DNA of 64,000 bases from Streptomyces piniterrae (GCF_005048155.1 NZ_SUMB01000011.1:248001-312000); one strand, 5' to 3'; numbered from the stretch's first letter, positions 17,360 through 25,920 are shown. Numbers and translations are program-made. The notes: generated by a model from the sequence alone, not told the origin.

Positions 17360-18394
17360 ATGACTGGCACATCTGACTACCGCGCCGCGGATTCGCGCTA
17401 TGACTCCATGGAGTACCGGCGCACCGGCCGCAGCGGTCTCAAACTCCCCGCTATCTCCCTGGGACTGTGGCACAACTTCGGGGACGACCGCACCCTGGCC
17501 TCCCAGCGGGCCATTCTCCGTCGCGCCTTCGACCTGGGCGTCACCCACTTCGACCTGGCGAACAACTACGGGCCGCCGCCCGGGTCCGCGGAGCTGAACT
17601 TCGGGAAGATCTTCGCGCAGGACTTCCGTCCCTACCGCGACGAGATGATTCTGTCGACGAAGGCCGGATATCTGATGCGTCCCGGTCCCTATGGCGAATG
17701 GGGATCGCGGAAATATCTCCTCTCGTCGCTGGATGCATCGCTGAAGCGGATGGGCGTCGATTACGTCGATATTTTCTACTCGCACCGATTCGACCCGGAC
17801 ACCCCGCTGGAGGAGACGATGGGCGCGCTGGCGTCCGCGGTCCAGCAGGGCAAGGCGCTGTACGCCGGCGTCTCGTCGTACAACTCGGAGCAGACCCGCG
17901 AGGCGGCCCGGATTCTGCGCGGGATGGGCGTACCGGCGCTGATCCACCAGCCGTCGTACTCGATGATCAACCGCTGGACCGAGGACGACGGGCTGCTGGA
18001 CACCCTCGAAACGGAGGGCATGGGCTGTATCTCCTTCGCGCCGCTGGCGCAGGGGCTGCTCACCGACAAGTACCTGAACGGCGTCCCGGAGGGCTCGCGC
18101 GCCGCGCAGGGCAAGTCGCTGGACCCGGATCTGCTGTCGGACGACGTCGTCCGCCGGCTGCGCGGCCTCAATGAGATCGCCGCCCGGCGCGGCCAGTCGC
18201 TGGCGCAGCTGGCGCTGGGCTGGGTGCTGCGCGACGAGCGGATGACCTCCGCCCTGATCGGCGCCAGCAGCGTCGCCCAGCTGGAGGCCAATATCGCGGC
18301 CCTCGACGCCCCCAAGATCACCGATACCGAGCTGGCCGAGATCGACGAGTTCGCGAAGTCGACGGAGGGTGTGAACATCTGGGCGCGGCGGTAG
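17360..18394 (+). CDS. aldo/keto reductase (YghZ / L-glyceraldehyde-3-phosphate reductase type)
   Basis: 344-residue NADPH-dependent oxidoreductase, very close in length to E. coli YghZ. Family features are the TIM-barrel beginning RTGRSGLKLPAISLGLWHNF, GVTHFDLANNYGPPPGSAE with the catalytic Asp and Tyr, the Lys in STKAGY, the His in FYSHR, and the cofactor end GASSVAQLEANI. It probably detoxifies methylglyoxal or related aldehydes. The ATG at 17360 has AGGGAG at a 6-bp spacing, better than the overlapping ATG at 17354. Confidence 0.9.
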   Translation: MTGTSDYRAADSRYDSMEYRRTGRSGLKLPAISLGLWHNFGDDRTLASQRAILRRAFDLGVTHFDLANNYGPPPGSAELNFGKIFAQDFRPYRDEMILSTKAGYLMRPGPYGEWGSRKYLLSSLDASLKRMGVDYVDIFYSHRFDPDTPLEETMGALASAVQQGKALYAGVSSYNSEQTREAARILRGMGVPALIHQPSYSMINRWTEDDGLLDTLETEGMGCISFAPLAQGLLTDKYLNGVPEGSRAAQGKSLDPDLLSDDVVRRLRGLNEIAARRGQSLAQLALGWVLRDERMTSALIGASSVAQLEANIAALDAPKITDTELAEIDEFAKSTEGVNIWARR

Positions 18395-18497
18395 CGGCTG
18401 TCCGCTGGGCCAGGGCCTTTCCGCCCCTGCCTTGCCGGACGGGCCCAGGGGCCTCGTGCCACGGCGTTCCCCCGGCGTTCCCACGGCACAAAAAAGC

Positions 18498-18530
18498 GGG
18501 CCGGTCCGTGGGGGGGATACGGACCGGCCC
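18498..18530. terminator. bidirectional terminator between the aldo/keto reductase and prepilin peptidase genes
   Basis: 12-bp perfect stem (18498-18509 with 18519-18530) preceded by A7 and followed by a G-run. It lies between convergent genes. Confidence 0.8.
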
Positions 18531-18656
18531 GAGGGGGGGTTTCCACCATAACCCCGTGGGCGGTGTGCTGCGTGCATCGGCCGGATCGCGGCGTGGCTCG
18601 GGGCGGGGGCGGGGTTCTCGGCGGGCGGCGGGTGGATCACGGTCCGCCGGTGCGGG

Positions 18657-19394
18657 TCAGGCCGTGGCGCCCAGGAGGAGGCCGCCGAACGCCCCAATGA
18701 TCATGAATGGTCCGAGCGGCATGGCGGTGTTCGGCTCCGCTCGCCGCAGGCGTCGCGTGAGCAGCAGCCCGGCTCCGTACAGGGCCCCGGCCAGCACCCC
18801 GGCCGCGCCGCCGGCGACGACCGTGCGCCAGCCGTACCACCCAAGGGCGACCCCGAGCCCCACCGCCAGCTTGACGTCCCCCAGGCCGATGCCCGCCGGG
18901 TTGACGACGAACAGCAGCAGATAGAACGCGCCGAGGACGAGGCCGCCCAGCAGCGCCCGCCGCCACGCGCCCGGCTCCCCCGTCAGCCATCCGACGAGCC
19001 CCAGCGCCCCCGCCAGTACGGCCGCGAGCGGCAGCGTCAGCTCGTCCGGGAGGCGGCGCACCCGCCAGTCGACGGCCGCCAGCAGCACCGCGGCCGGCGC
19101 CGCCACCAGCCAGGCGGCGAGTTCGGGGCGCGCGCCGGTCGCCGCCGCCAGGGCCGCGCACGCCAGAGAGGTGGCCGCGGCCGTCGGCAGCGCGCGCGGC
19201 CCGAACGCCCCGCAGTCCGGGCAGCGCCCCCGGCCCAGCCAGCCCCGCGCCACCCCGGTGATCGCATGCCCCCCGGGACAGACCGCGCGCCACTCCTCCT
19301 CGGGCTCGACGGCCATCCGGTGGGCGGGCCGCGGTATGAGCAGCCCGGCCGCGGCCCCGTAGGCGGCGGCGAGAACGATCAGCAGCAGGGACAC
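18657..19394 (-). CDS. prepilin peptidase (A24 family)
   Basis: 245-residue polytopic membrane aspartic protease that removes the leader of type IV/Flp prepilins. It has a short N-terminal cytoplasmic segment with cysteines (CPGGH and CPDCGAFG). The first active-site Asp is in VDWRVRRLPDE and the second in the family motif GLGDVKL. Most of the rest is membrane helix. The likely substrates are the Flp pilin at 24939 and the TadE-like pseudopilins of the Tad operon 5 kb away. The N-methylation domain of long PilD proteins appears reduced. Confidence 0.9.
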   Translation of the reverse strand: MSLLLIVLAAAYGAAAGLLIPRPAHRMAVEPEEEWRAVCPGGHAITGVARGWLGRGRCPDCGAFGPRALPTAAATSLACAALAAATGARPELAAWLVAAPAAVLLAAVDWRVRRLPDELTLPLAAVLAGALGLVGWLTGEPGAWRRALLGGLVLGAFYLLLFVVNPAGIGLGDVKLAVGLGVALGWYGWRTVVAGGAAGVLAGALYGAGLLLTRRLRRAEPNTAMPLGPFMIIGAFGGLLLGATA

Positions 19395-19434
19395 CCGTCG
19401 ACCCTAGAACGAGGGAGCTGATAAAACGCTGCGC

Positions 19435-19791
19435 ATGGCGCGTTGGGAGAACGGTCCGGGGGTCCTGCACGGGGCGGATGTGGAGATTCCGGTGGAGATC
19501 GCGGCCTCCTACGGGGCGCGCACGCGCGGTCTGCTGGGCCGCGAGGGCATCGAGGGCGCGCTGCTGCTGACGCCGGCGAGCGGCGTGCACACCTTCCGGA
19601 TGCGGTTCGCCATCGATGTGGCCTACCTGCGCCGCGACTTCACCGTGCTCGCCGTCCGCACCATGCCACCCGGACGGATGGGGCTCCCCCGCCTCCGCGC
19701 GCGGCACGTCCTGGAGGCGGAGGCGGGCGCGATGGCGCGCTGGGGCCTGCGCCCGGGGCTGCGGGTGACGGTGACCACGGGCGTCCGGTGA
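19435..19791 (+). CDS. DUF192 domain protein
   Basis: 118 residues. The DUF192 fold is recognised from RTRGLLGREGIEGALLL, then SGVHTFRMRFAIDVAYL, and a C-terminal HVLEAEAGAMARWGLRPG. The family is widespread with no established biochemical role. It is divergent from the prepilin peptidase with only 40 bp between the two starts, and the proximity may mean a link to pilus assembly. It starts with ATG at 19435; no strong ribosome binding site is visible. Confidence 0.8.
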   Translation: MARWENGPGVLHGADVEIPVEIAASYGARTRGLLGREGIEGALLLTPASGVHTFRMRFAIDVAYLRRDFTVLAVRTMPPGRMGLPRLRARHVLEAEAGAMARWGLRPGLRVTVTTGVR

Positions 19792-19895
19792 GGTAGGGCG
19801 CGCGGCGATGCAGGGTGGCGTAGGGCGCGCGGCGACCAAGGGCAACAACGGGCCCTGACAGAGCGCGAGTTGGGCCGCCAACGCCCCTGCCACCC

Positions 19896-20282
19896 TCACC
19901 CCTCCCAGTCGGCCACCAGTGCCAGCAGGCCGGGGAACCGCGCCTCCAGATCGTCGACGCGGACATGGCTGCGCCGTTCCAGGCCGTACTGCCGCTGCCG
20001 GATCAGACCCGCCTCCCGGAGCGTGCGGAAGTGGTGGGTGAGCGACGACTTGGGGCGGTCGAAGCCGAACCAGCCGCAGGTGTGGTCGAACGCCTCGGAC
20101 TCCAGCAGGAGGGTGCGCACGATCCGCATCCGCAGCGGGTCGCTCAGCGCGCCCATGACGACTTCCAGGCGCAGCGCCGCACGCCCCGGTTCGGGCAGCG
20201 GCTCGGGCGCGTCGTCCGGTACGTCCCACCGCGCGGCGAAGCGGGGCCGCGCACCTGCCTTCGATCGCGCTCCGGCCGGCAT
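19896..20282 (-). CDS. ArsR-type winged-helix regulator
   Basis: 128 residues. The winged helix begins at VVMGALSDPLRMRIVRTLL, with the recognition region PKSSLTHHFRTLREAGLI and the wing RQRQYGLERRSHVR. The ATG at 20282 follows GGAGGGG at 8 bp; a longer frame to 20327 lacks such a site. It sits divergent from an MFS exporter, which it probably represses through the TCGTAC repeats between the genes. There is no obvious metal-binding cysteine cluster, so the inducer is likely an organic compound. Confidence 0.85.
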   Translation of the reverse strand: MPAGARSKAGARPRFAARWDVPDDAPEPLPEPGRAALRLEVVMGALSDPLRMRIVRTLLLESEAFDHTCGWFGFDRPKSSLTHHFRTLREAGLIRQRQYGLERRSHVRVDDLEARFPGLLALVADWEG

Positions 20283-20324
20283 TCCGAGCACCCCTCCCGA
20301 CGACGACACCACCAGTACGACTTG

Positions 20325-20386
20325 CATCGTACTGCGAGTCCCTGTACGAATCTTCTCGTACTGCTTGTACGAAGTAACTCGTACAA
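20325..20386. promoter_or_regulatory. array of TCGTAC/GTACGA half-sites between arsR-type gene and MFS gene
   Basis: Five copies of TCGTAC or its complement lie at 20327-20332, 20344-20349, 20356-20361, 20367-20372 and 20379-20384. The third and fourth form a perfect inverted repeat around a 5-bp spacer. The cluster fills the divergent promoter space directly upstream of the MFS ribosome binding site, as an operator of the neighbouring ArsR protein would. Confidence 0.6.
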
Positions 20387-20408
20387 GCCGGAGGAGGAGG
20401 GGACCCCT

Positions 20409-21683
20409 ATGCCCGAAGCCCGGACCGCGCCACCCGTATCCCGGACCCATGGCACCGACCAGACGCCCGCCCCGGCGGCGCAGCGACCGGACCCGCCGAC
20501 CGGAACACCGCCCGTCCGGGAGATCTGGTTCGCCGCCTGGCCGGTGGTCGCGATCTTCATCCTGTCGAACGCGGCCATGCCCCTCTACGCGGTGTGGCAG
20601 CACCGGATCGGCTTCGGCTCCGGCACCCTGACCCTGATCTACGCCGCCTACGTGGTCGGCCTGCTCGGCGCGCTGACGTTCGCGGGCGTCGCCTCGGACC
20701 GCATCGGCCGCAAGCCCGTCCTGGTCCCGGCGCTGCTCGTGGCCCTCGCCGCCTGCCTCATCTACGCGACCGCGCCCTCGGTGGCCGCCCTCGCCACCGC
20801 CCGGTTACTGACCGGCCTGGCCACCGGCGCCGCCGTATCGGCCGGAATGGCCGCCGTCACGGACATCGCGGCCGGACGCCGGCTCGGCCCGCTGCTGGCG
20901 TCCACGGCGATGGTCCTGGGCGCCGGCATCGGCCCCGTACTGGCCGGGGTGCTGTCGGAGACCGCGCCCGCCCCGACCGTGACGGTCTTCGCCGTCGAAG
21001 CCGTGTTGCTGGTGACGGCGCTGGCGGTGGTGGCCCGGATGCCGCTGCCCCGGCGACGTCGCACGGCAGCCGGCCGGGAGCCCGGCGCCTGGGTGCGGCT
21101 GCCGGCCGTCCCCCGGGCCAACCGCCGTCATCTCGCCCTCGGTCTCGCCGCGTTCGCCCCCGGCATCAGCGCCACGGCCTTCGTCCTCTCGCTCGGTCCG
21201 TCCCTGCTGGCCGGTCTGCTCGGTACGACGAACCGCACGGTGGCGGGCGCGCTGGCGCTGGCGATGTTCCTGACCGCCACCGGCGTGCAGTTCGCGGTGC
21301 GACGCCTGGCGGTCCGCACGATCCTGCTGGTGTCCGGCGCGGCCACCCTGGCCGGCACCTCGGCCCTGGTCGCGGCCGTCCACACGGCCTCGCTCGGCCC
21401 GCTGATCGCGGCCGCCCTGCTGGCCGGCGCGGGCCAGGGCGCGGGCCAGCTGGGCGGCCTGACCCTGCTGAGCCGGGAGGTCGCGGCCACCCGCCGCGCG
21501 GAGGCCAACGCGGCCCTCAACGCGGGCGGTTACGCACTCGCCGGAGCCCTCCCGGTGGCCGACGGCTACCTCAGCGACGCCATCGGGCTCTCCGCGGGCG
21601 CCACCGTCTTCGGCCTCGCCGTCGCCGCCCTCGCGATCGCGGGCGCGGCCGTGGTGGCGGTACGGGGCGGGGACACACGGTGA
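20409..21683 (+). CDS. MFS transporter (drug efflux type) with a TTA codon
   Basis: 424 residues with about 12 membrane segments. The MFS loop motif is present as GVASDRIGRKPVLVPALL after the second helix. The ATG at 20409 follows GGAGGAGG. Codon 133 (20805-20807, in TARLLTG) is TTA, the rarest leucine codon in Streptomyces, read by the developmentally regulated bldA tRNA. Expression may therefore be restricted to aerial growth or stationary phase. It is divergent from an ArsR-type gene whose probable operator lies between them. The substrate is unknown. Confidence 0.87.
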   Translation: MPEARTAPPVSRTHGTDQTPAPAAQRPDPPTGTPPVREIWFAAWPVVAIFILSNAAMPLYAVWQHRIGFGSGTLTLIYAAYVVGLLGALTFAGVASDRIGRKPVLVPALLVALAACLIYATAPSVAALATARLLTGLATGAAVSAGMAAVTDIAAGRRLGPLLASTAMVLGAGIGPVLAGVLSETAPAPTVTVFAVEAVLLVTALAVVARMPLPRRRRTAAGREPGAWVRLPAVPRANRRHLALGLAAFAPGISATAFVLSLGPSLLAGLLGTTNRTVAGALALAMFLTATGVQFAVRRLAVRTILLVSGAATLAGTSALVAAVHTASLGPLIAAALLAGAGQGAGQLGGLTLLSREVAATRRAEANAALNAGGYALAGALPVADGYLSDAIGLSAGATVFGLAVAALAIAGAAVVAVRGGDTR

Positions 21684-21882
21684 GACGGGCGCGGTGAGGG
21701 GGACGCACGGTGGCGGGCGGGGCCGTGACGGGCTGGGCCGACCGGCCCCGCCCGTTCCGTCTCCGGATCGCAAAATCTCCAAAATCTCCGCCCGACGCAC
21801 ATCCATTCGCCCGCCCCACGCGTCTCATGACCAAGCGGCGCGCTCATGTCGCCGCAACGCAGGGGCGTTTGGAGTACTTATT

Positions 21883-22785
21883 TTGAAGATCGGCATGATC
21901 GGCATGACAGGGATGCGTCGTGCGACCGCGGTCGCGATCACCACGGGAGCCGTCCTGACGGCCGGGGCGTTCACCGCTCCGGCGCAGGCCGCCGCGCCCG
22001 CGACGCCCACGATCGCCGCCAAGGGCGGCTATGTGATGAACGACGGCACCGGGAAGACCCTCTACACCAAGGCCGCCGACACCCGTCGTTCCACCGGCTC
22101 CACCACCAAGATCATGACAGCCCGGGTGGTGCTCGCCGAGAAGAACCTCGACCTGGATTCCAAGGTCACCGTCCAGAAGGCGTACAGCGACTACATCGTC
22201 GACAACGACTGGGCCTCCTCGGCCCGGCTCATCGTCGGCGACAAGGTCACGGTCCGTCAGCTGCTGTACGGCCTGATGCTGCCGTCCGGCTGCGACGCCG
22301 CGTACGCGCTGGCCGACAAGTTCGGCACCGGCTCCACGCGGGAAGCGCGCGTGAAGTCGTTCATCGGCAAGATGAACACCACCGCCAAGAACCTCGGCCT
22401 GACGAACACGCACTTCGACTCGTTCGACGGCATCGGGCACGGCGCGAACTACTCGACGCCGCGCGATCTGACCAAGCTCGCCAGCAACGCGATGAAGTAC
22501 TCCACGTTCCGTTCGGTCGTGAAGACGAAGTCCACCAAGCAGAAGGTCACCACGAAGAACGGTGGCTATCGCTACATGGAGTGGACCAACACCAACGCCC
22601 TGCTCGGCAGCTACTCCGGCACCATCGGCGTCAAGACCGGTTCCGGCCCGGAGGCCAAGTACTGCCTGGTCTTCGCCGCCACCCGGAACGGCAAGACGGT
22701 CATCGGCACGGTCCTCGCGTCCACCTCGGTGGCCAACCGCACCGCGGACGCCAAGAAGCTGATGGACTACGGCTTCAAGAAGTAG
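21883..22785 (+). CDS. D-alanyl-D-alanine carboxypeptidase (peptidase S11)
   Basis: About 300 residues, secreted, trimming the terminal D-Ala from peptidoglycan stem peptides. It has a signal peptide (RRATAVAITTGAVLTAGAF, then APAQAAA). The active-site motifs are STTK in RRSTGSTTKIMTA, SGC in LPSGCDAAYA and KTG in GVKTGSG. There is no C-terminal membrane anchor, so it is a short extracellular form similar in size to the Streptomyces K15 enzyme. The start is uncertain: a TTG at 21883 has GGAG at 8 bp; ATG codons at 21895, 21904 and 21913 lack a good site. Confidence 0.9.
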   Translation: MKIGMIGMTGMRRATAVAITTGAVLTAGAFTAPAQAAAPATPTIAAKGGYVMNDGTGKTLYTKAADTRRSTGSTTKIMTARVVLAEKNLDLDSKVTVQKAYSDYIVDNDWASSARLIVGDKVTVRQLLYGLMLPSGCDAAYALADKFGTGSTREARVKSFIGKMNTTAKNLGLTNTHFDSFDGIGHGANYSTPRDLTKLASNAMKYSTFRSVVKTKSTKQKVTTKNGGYRYMEWTNTNALLGSYSGTIGVKTGSGPEAKYCLVFAATRNGKTVIGTVLASTSVANRTADAKKLMDYGFKK

Positions 22786-22803
22786 CCCGGCCCGGGACAT
22801 GCA

Positions 22804-22840
22804 GGGGCCCGCTCGCGACACCCGGTCGCGAGCGGGCCCC
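22804..22840. terminator. terminator between the carboxypeptidase and OmpA-like genes
   Basis: Perfect 16-bp stem (22804-22819 with 22825-22840), 5-nt loop, between convergent genes. Confidence 0.88.
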
Positions 22841-22871
22841 TTCGTTTCTGGAGACCGCGGCCGTCCTGGCG

Positions 22872-23537
22872 CTACCCGGCGCGCGGGAAGCTGACCTCGA
22901 CCCGGCGGTTCTTCTTCCGACCCTCTTCGGTGGCGTTGTCGGCGATCGGGTACTGCTCGCCGTAACCGCGGATCTCGAACGTGACCGATGAGCCGAGGTC
23001 CTTGGCCAGCTCCCGCTGCACGGCATTGGCCCGGTCCTTCGACAGGACCAGCCCGTGCCCGGCCGAGCCGAGATTGTCGGTGAAGCCGAAGACCCGCAGG
23101 CTGTTCGCGTTCTGCTTCTTGGCCTCGGCGGCGATGGCGGCGATCCGCGACAGCGCGTCCGACGACAGCTTGGCGCTGTCCTTGCCGAAGAGCACCTCGG
23201 CCTGGAGCGCGAAGGTCACATTGTCGTTGGTGTCCTGGCGCCGCTCGGAACCGTCGTCGGTCTCGACGATGGACTTGATGTTGAGCACCTTGGACGGGGC
23301 GAGCTTGGCGCCCTGCACCATCCTGAGATCGGGGTCGCTCGGGTCGATACGGACCGGCGGAGTGGAGTCCTCGACCAGGCCGGGCGGGTCGGCGGCCTGG
23401 GCCGAGGGGTCGGCCTGGGCCCCGGGGGCGGTCAGCGCCGCGGTCAGCAGCAGCGCCGCGGCGACGGTGCCGGCCGTACGGGACGCGCGGGCGGCACGGG
23501 ACGCCCGGATGGCATGGGTGATCTGCGTCGCGGTCAT
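22872..23537 (-). CDS. secreted OmpA/MotB-domain protein, last gene of the Tad pilus locus
   Basis: 221 residues. The N-terminal signal peptide (basic ATQITHAIRASRAARASR, then hydrophobic to about 50) is followed by a linker and a C-terminal OmpA domain. That domain contains VLFGKDSAKLS, FGFTDNLGSAGHGLVLSKDR and RGYGEQYPIADNATEEGRKK, the peptidoglycan-binding signature. It starts 8 bp after the lipoprotein gene, so the two are probably co-transcribed. It likely anchors the assembly to peptidoglycan, as OmpA-like proteins do in Tad loci of Gram-negative bacteria. Confidence 0.85.
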   Translation of the reverse strand: MTATQITHAIRASRAARASRTAGTVAAALLLTAALTAPGAQADPSAQAADPPGLVEDSTPPVRIDPSDPDLRMVQGAKLAPSKVLNIKSIVETDDGSERRQDTNDNVTFALQAEVLFGKDSAKLSSDALSRIAAIAAEAKKQNANSLRVFGFTDNLGSAGHGLVLSKDRANAVQRELAKDLGSSVTFEIRGYGEQYPIADNATEEGRKKNRRVEVSFPRAG

Positions 23538-23545
23538 CGGCCCGC

Positions 23546-24133
23546 TCAATCCGTGATCTGCACGGAGGCCGGCGGCATGGTCGGCAACTGGAAGTCGACC
23601 TCGGTCACCTTGGCGGGCGGCGCCGGGAACTGCGCGAATATGGGGCTGCTGGCTCCCGGCCGTAGTCCGCTGAGGCCGGTGGTGCACAGACACTCCCCGT
23701 TGGTGTCGCGCAGCACCAGATACCGCTTCTTCCCGGCCTTGTCGACGAGAGTCGCCCCGGAGATCGAGGAACGGGACTGCATCTCCGTCTCATTGGAGCG
23801 CCAGTCGATGGCGTTGAAGACCCGGCTGCCCCGGTTGGTCACGGTGCCGTTCACCGTGACGAAGCCGCCGGTGTCACGGACGACGGAGTGCAGCGTGACG
23901 ACGATCCCGTCCGGCCCCTTCATCTCACCGATGACCTGGGCGGAGTCAGCCGCCGGGGTGCCGGGGCCGGTCTCCTTCGGGGCGGTGCCGCTGGCGGCCG
24001 GCGGCTTCTTGCCGTCCGTCGCCCGCCCCCCGCCGTCGCCGCCACCACAGCCGGCCACGACGAGAGCCAGGCCGACAGCGCTCGCCATGGCGACCGCTCC
24101 CTTGGCGGCCTTCGTGGTGCGCCGAATGTTCAT
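23546..24133 (-). CDS. uncharacterised lipoprotein in the Tad pilus locus
   Basis: 195 residues. A lipoprotein signal has lipobox VVAGC with the modified Cys at 29, then a Gly/Thr/Pro-rich spacer. A globular domain of about 130 residues follows with VTLHSVVRDTGGFVTVNGTV and NRGSRVFNAIDW, a beta-rich pattern. I do not recognise the family. It sits between the TadG-like gene (56 bp upstream) and the OmpA-like gene. The ATG at 24133 is preferred because it places the lipobox correctly; an ATG at 24181 directly after the previous stop is possible. Confidence 0.75.
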   Translation of the reverse strand: MNIRRTTKAAKGAVAMASAVGLALVVAGCGGGDGGGRATDGKKPPAASGTAPKETGPGTPAADSAQVIGEMKGPDGIVVTLHSVVRDTGGFVTVNGTVTNRGSRVFNAIDWRSNETEMQSRSSISGATLVDKAGKKRYLVLRDTNGECLCTTGLSGLRPGASSPIFAQFPAPPAKVTEVDFQLPTMPPASVQITD

Positions 24134-24189
24134 GGATGCGATTCCTTTGATCGTCGACTGCTCGGGTGGGGGGTCGGACATGGGGCCGG

Positions 24190-24924
24190 TCAGTGTGCGA
24201 GGCGTACGGCGAACAGGTCGGCCGCGTCGGGAAGATCGTGGAGGTCCTCGGGGTCGAGTGTCCACTGCTTACCGTCGCAGGTGATCCCGATGGGCGCCGG
24301 CTTGTCGCCCTTGCCCTTACCCCCCTCGTCGTCCTTGCCGCCCTTACTGCTCCCGCCTTCCTTACCTCTCTTGCCTTCCGTGCCGTGCTTTCCGCCGCCC
24401 TTGCCCTCGTCCGGTGGGGCGGGATCGAGGGTGCAGCGGGGTGCGACGACCGCCTTGGCCTCGGCCGACGCGTGCTTGTTCTCGGTGCCCGGAATCACCG
24501 AATCACCCACGGTGTTACGGGTCCTGATCGTGACAGCGAAGGAGGTGGGCCACGAATCCGGGGTGCAGGCCGTGACGGACGCGTCGTTGCGCCCGGCGAA
24601 CCACTCCGCGTTGTCGCAGGCCGCTTCCGAGGGCATACCGCGCCCGTTCAGCAGGTCCTCCCAGCTCGTTCCGCCGCCGTCGCCCGTGTCATCGCCGTCG
24701 CGGATGGCGTCCAGGAAGCCCTTGCCCAGCAGATCGCGGTACTTCTGGCCCGCGGCGAGCGCGGCCGCGTCGGCAGCCGTCTGCGCACCGTTGCGGGTCG
24801 CCGCCGCCTGCCCGACGGCGAAGAACGCGAGCGCAAGAAAGAGCAGGCCCCCGACCGCCACGATGTAGAGCGGAAAGGCCTGCCCGGTGTCGCGCCGGCC
24901 ACGGCGCACGGTGATGACCGCCAC
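24190..24924 (-). CDS. TadG-like pilus-assembly membrane protein
   Basis: About 244 residues. A short N-terminal RGRRDTGQAFPLY precedes one membrane helix (VAVGGLLFLALAFFAVG), then the Tad-type segment AATRNGAQTAADAAALAAGQ. An extracytoplasmic domain follows, then a low-complexity Gly/Lys/Glu/Asp linker (about 160-215) and a C-terminal tail. This is the minor pseudopilin/TadG arrangement. The start is either the GTG at 24924 or the GTG at 24909, with the Flp stop only 15-30 bp upstream. Confidence 0.75.
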   Translation of the reverse strand: MAVITVRRGRRDTGQAFPLYIVAVGGLLFLALAFFAVGQAAATRNGAQTAADAAALAAGQKYRDLLGKGFLDAIRDGDDTGDGGGTSWEDLLNGRGMPSEAACDNAEWFAGRNDASVTACTPDSWPTSFAVTIRTRNTVGDSVIPGTENKHASAEAKAVVAPRCTLDPAPPDEGKGGGKHGTEGKRGKEGGSSKGGKDDEGGKGKGDKPAPIGITCDGKQWTLDPEDLHDLPDAADLFAVRLAH

Positions 24925-24938
24925 GGCCGTAGTGGCGG

Positions 24939-25106
24939 TCAGATGCCGACGACTTCGGAGATCTTGTCGGAGATCGCATGCGCGATCTGGCTGCCGAAGT
25001 CCGTAGTCGACAGGACAAGGACGATCGCCACGACCACCGCGATGATGCCGAGGTATTCGATCGAGGTCTGTCCCCGGTCGTTCCCCAAAATCCGTCGCTT
25101 CGCCAT
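24939..25106 (-). CDS. Flp family type IVb pilin
   Basis: 55-residue major pilin subunit. A short positively charged leader MAKRRILGNDRG is followed by QTSIEYLG, placing the prepilin peptidase cut after Gly12 and the invariant Glu at +5. One hydrophobic helix (about 17-37) and a short C-terminus complete it, the size expected for Flp pilins. The ATG at 25106 has GGGGA at 5 bp. Processing needs the prepilin peptidase encoded at 18657-19394. Confidence 0.9.
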   Translation of the reverse strand: MAKRRILGNDRGQTSIEYLGIIAVVVAIVLVLSTTDFGSQIAHAISDKISEVVGI

Positions 25107-25476
25107 CATCTTCCCCTTCATCGGCGGCCGTCCCGCTCTGGTCCGGCTGGATCGGCTGGTCTGCCCCCGTGGTGTCGGCGCGTAGGTCAGCGCTCTTGAC
25201 ACGAGAAAAGTACGCCGGAACAGGGTTCCCGGAACAGGGATTCCGAACCTCATCCTCTGTCGGGCAAGTGAATTGTCGGGCCAACGGTACGTTTCGGCCA
25301 CTCAGCCGCACCCCGACCACCCCCGTTCCCCCTCCGGGACCATCCAGCACTCCGACACCTCGACGGACCGGCCGGCCCGCCCGCACCGCGGTGCGGGAGA
25401 GGCCGCCAGGAACCCACTGTGGCACAACTCGTTGCTCCTGCGAAGGCGTTGGCGAGAAGCGGGGCACACAGCGTCC
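25107..25476. promoter_or_regulatory. 370-bp flp upstream region with 14-bp spaced direct repeats
   Basis: No gene is seen. CCGGAACAGGG occurs twice (25215-25225 and 25229-25239), 14 bp apart, and each copy with its flank makes a GGAAC-n3-G(T)TTCC-like dyad (25217-25229). The interval probably holds a separate promoter for flp, which has to be made in far larger amounts than the assembly proteins. I cannot name the binding protein. Confidence 0.4.
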
Positions 25477-25917
25477 TCATCCGGCCGGGTACGGTACCGC
25501 GCCGGCGAGGGCGTGCGACAGCCCCGAGAAGTCGTTGCCGCCGGCCGGGTCCGGGGCGTAGAGCGTCCAGACCCCGAAGGCCTCGAAGAGCAGTGCCAGC
25601 AAGCCCAGGGACAGGCAGGCCAGGGCGATTCCGGAGGCCCGCGAGGCGTCCGGCGACCAGCCGCGGCGGACCGCCCGGCGGCGTAGTGCGGCATACAGCG
25701 CGGGCGCCGCGAGACCGCAGGCCAGACCGGTCCACGCGGTGATGTGCATCCGCAAGGAAGGGCCGAGGTAGTGACCGTCCTGGTAGGTGTCGGAGGCGAA
25801 CGCGGTGACGAGCAGGAGGCTGGCTCCGAAGCCCAGGAGGACCAGGGCGGGCACGCCGAGGCCGGTCCAGCGGCGCCAGGACGGGGAGGGCGGGACCGCG
25901 GTGTCGGGTGGCGCCAT
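25477..25917 (-). CDS. small membrane protein in the Tad locus
   Basis: 146 residues with about three or four hydrophobic segments: LGVPALVLLGFGASLLLVTAF, MHITAWTGLACGLAAPALYA and SGIALACLSLGLLALLFEAF. I do not recognise a family. Its ATG is 3 bp after the TadC stop, so it belongs to the pilus operon. Likely an accessory inner-membrane component specific to actinobacterial loci. Confidence 0.65.
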   Translation of the reverse strand: MAPPDTAVPPSPSWRRWTGLGVPALVLLGFGASLLLVTAFASDTYQDGHYLGPSLRMHITAWTGLACGLAAPALYAALRRRAVRRGWSPDASRASGIALACLSLGLLALLFEAFGVWTLYAPDPAGGNDFSGLSHALAGAVPYPAG

Positions 25918-25920
25918 CGG

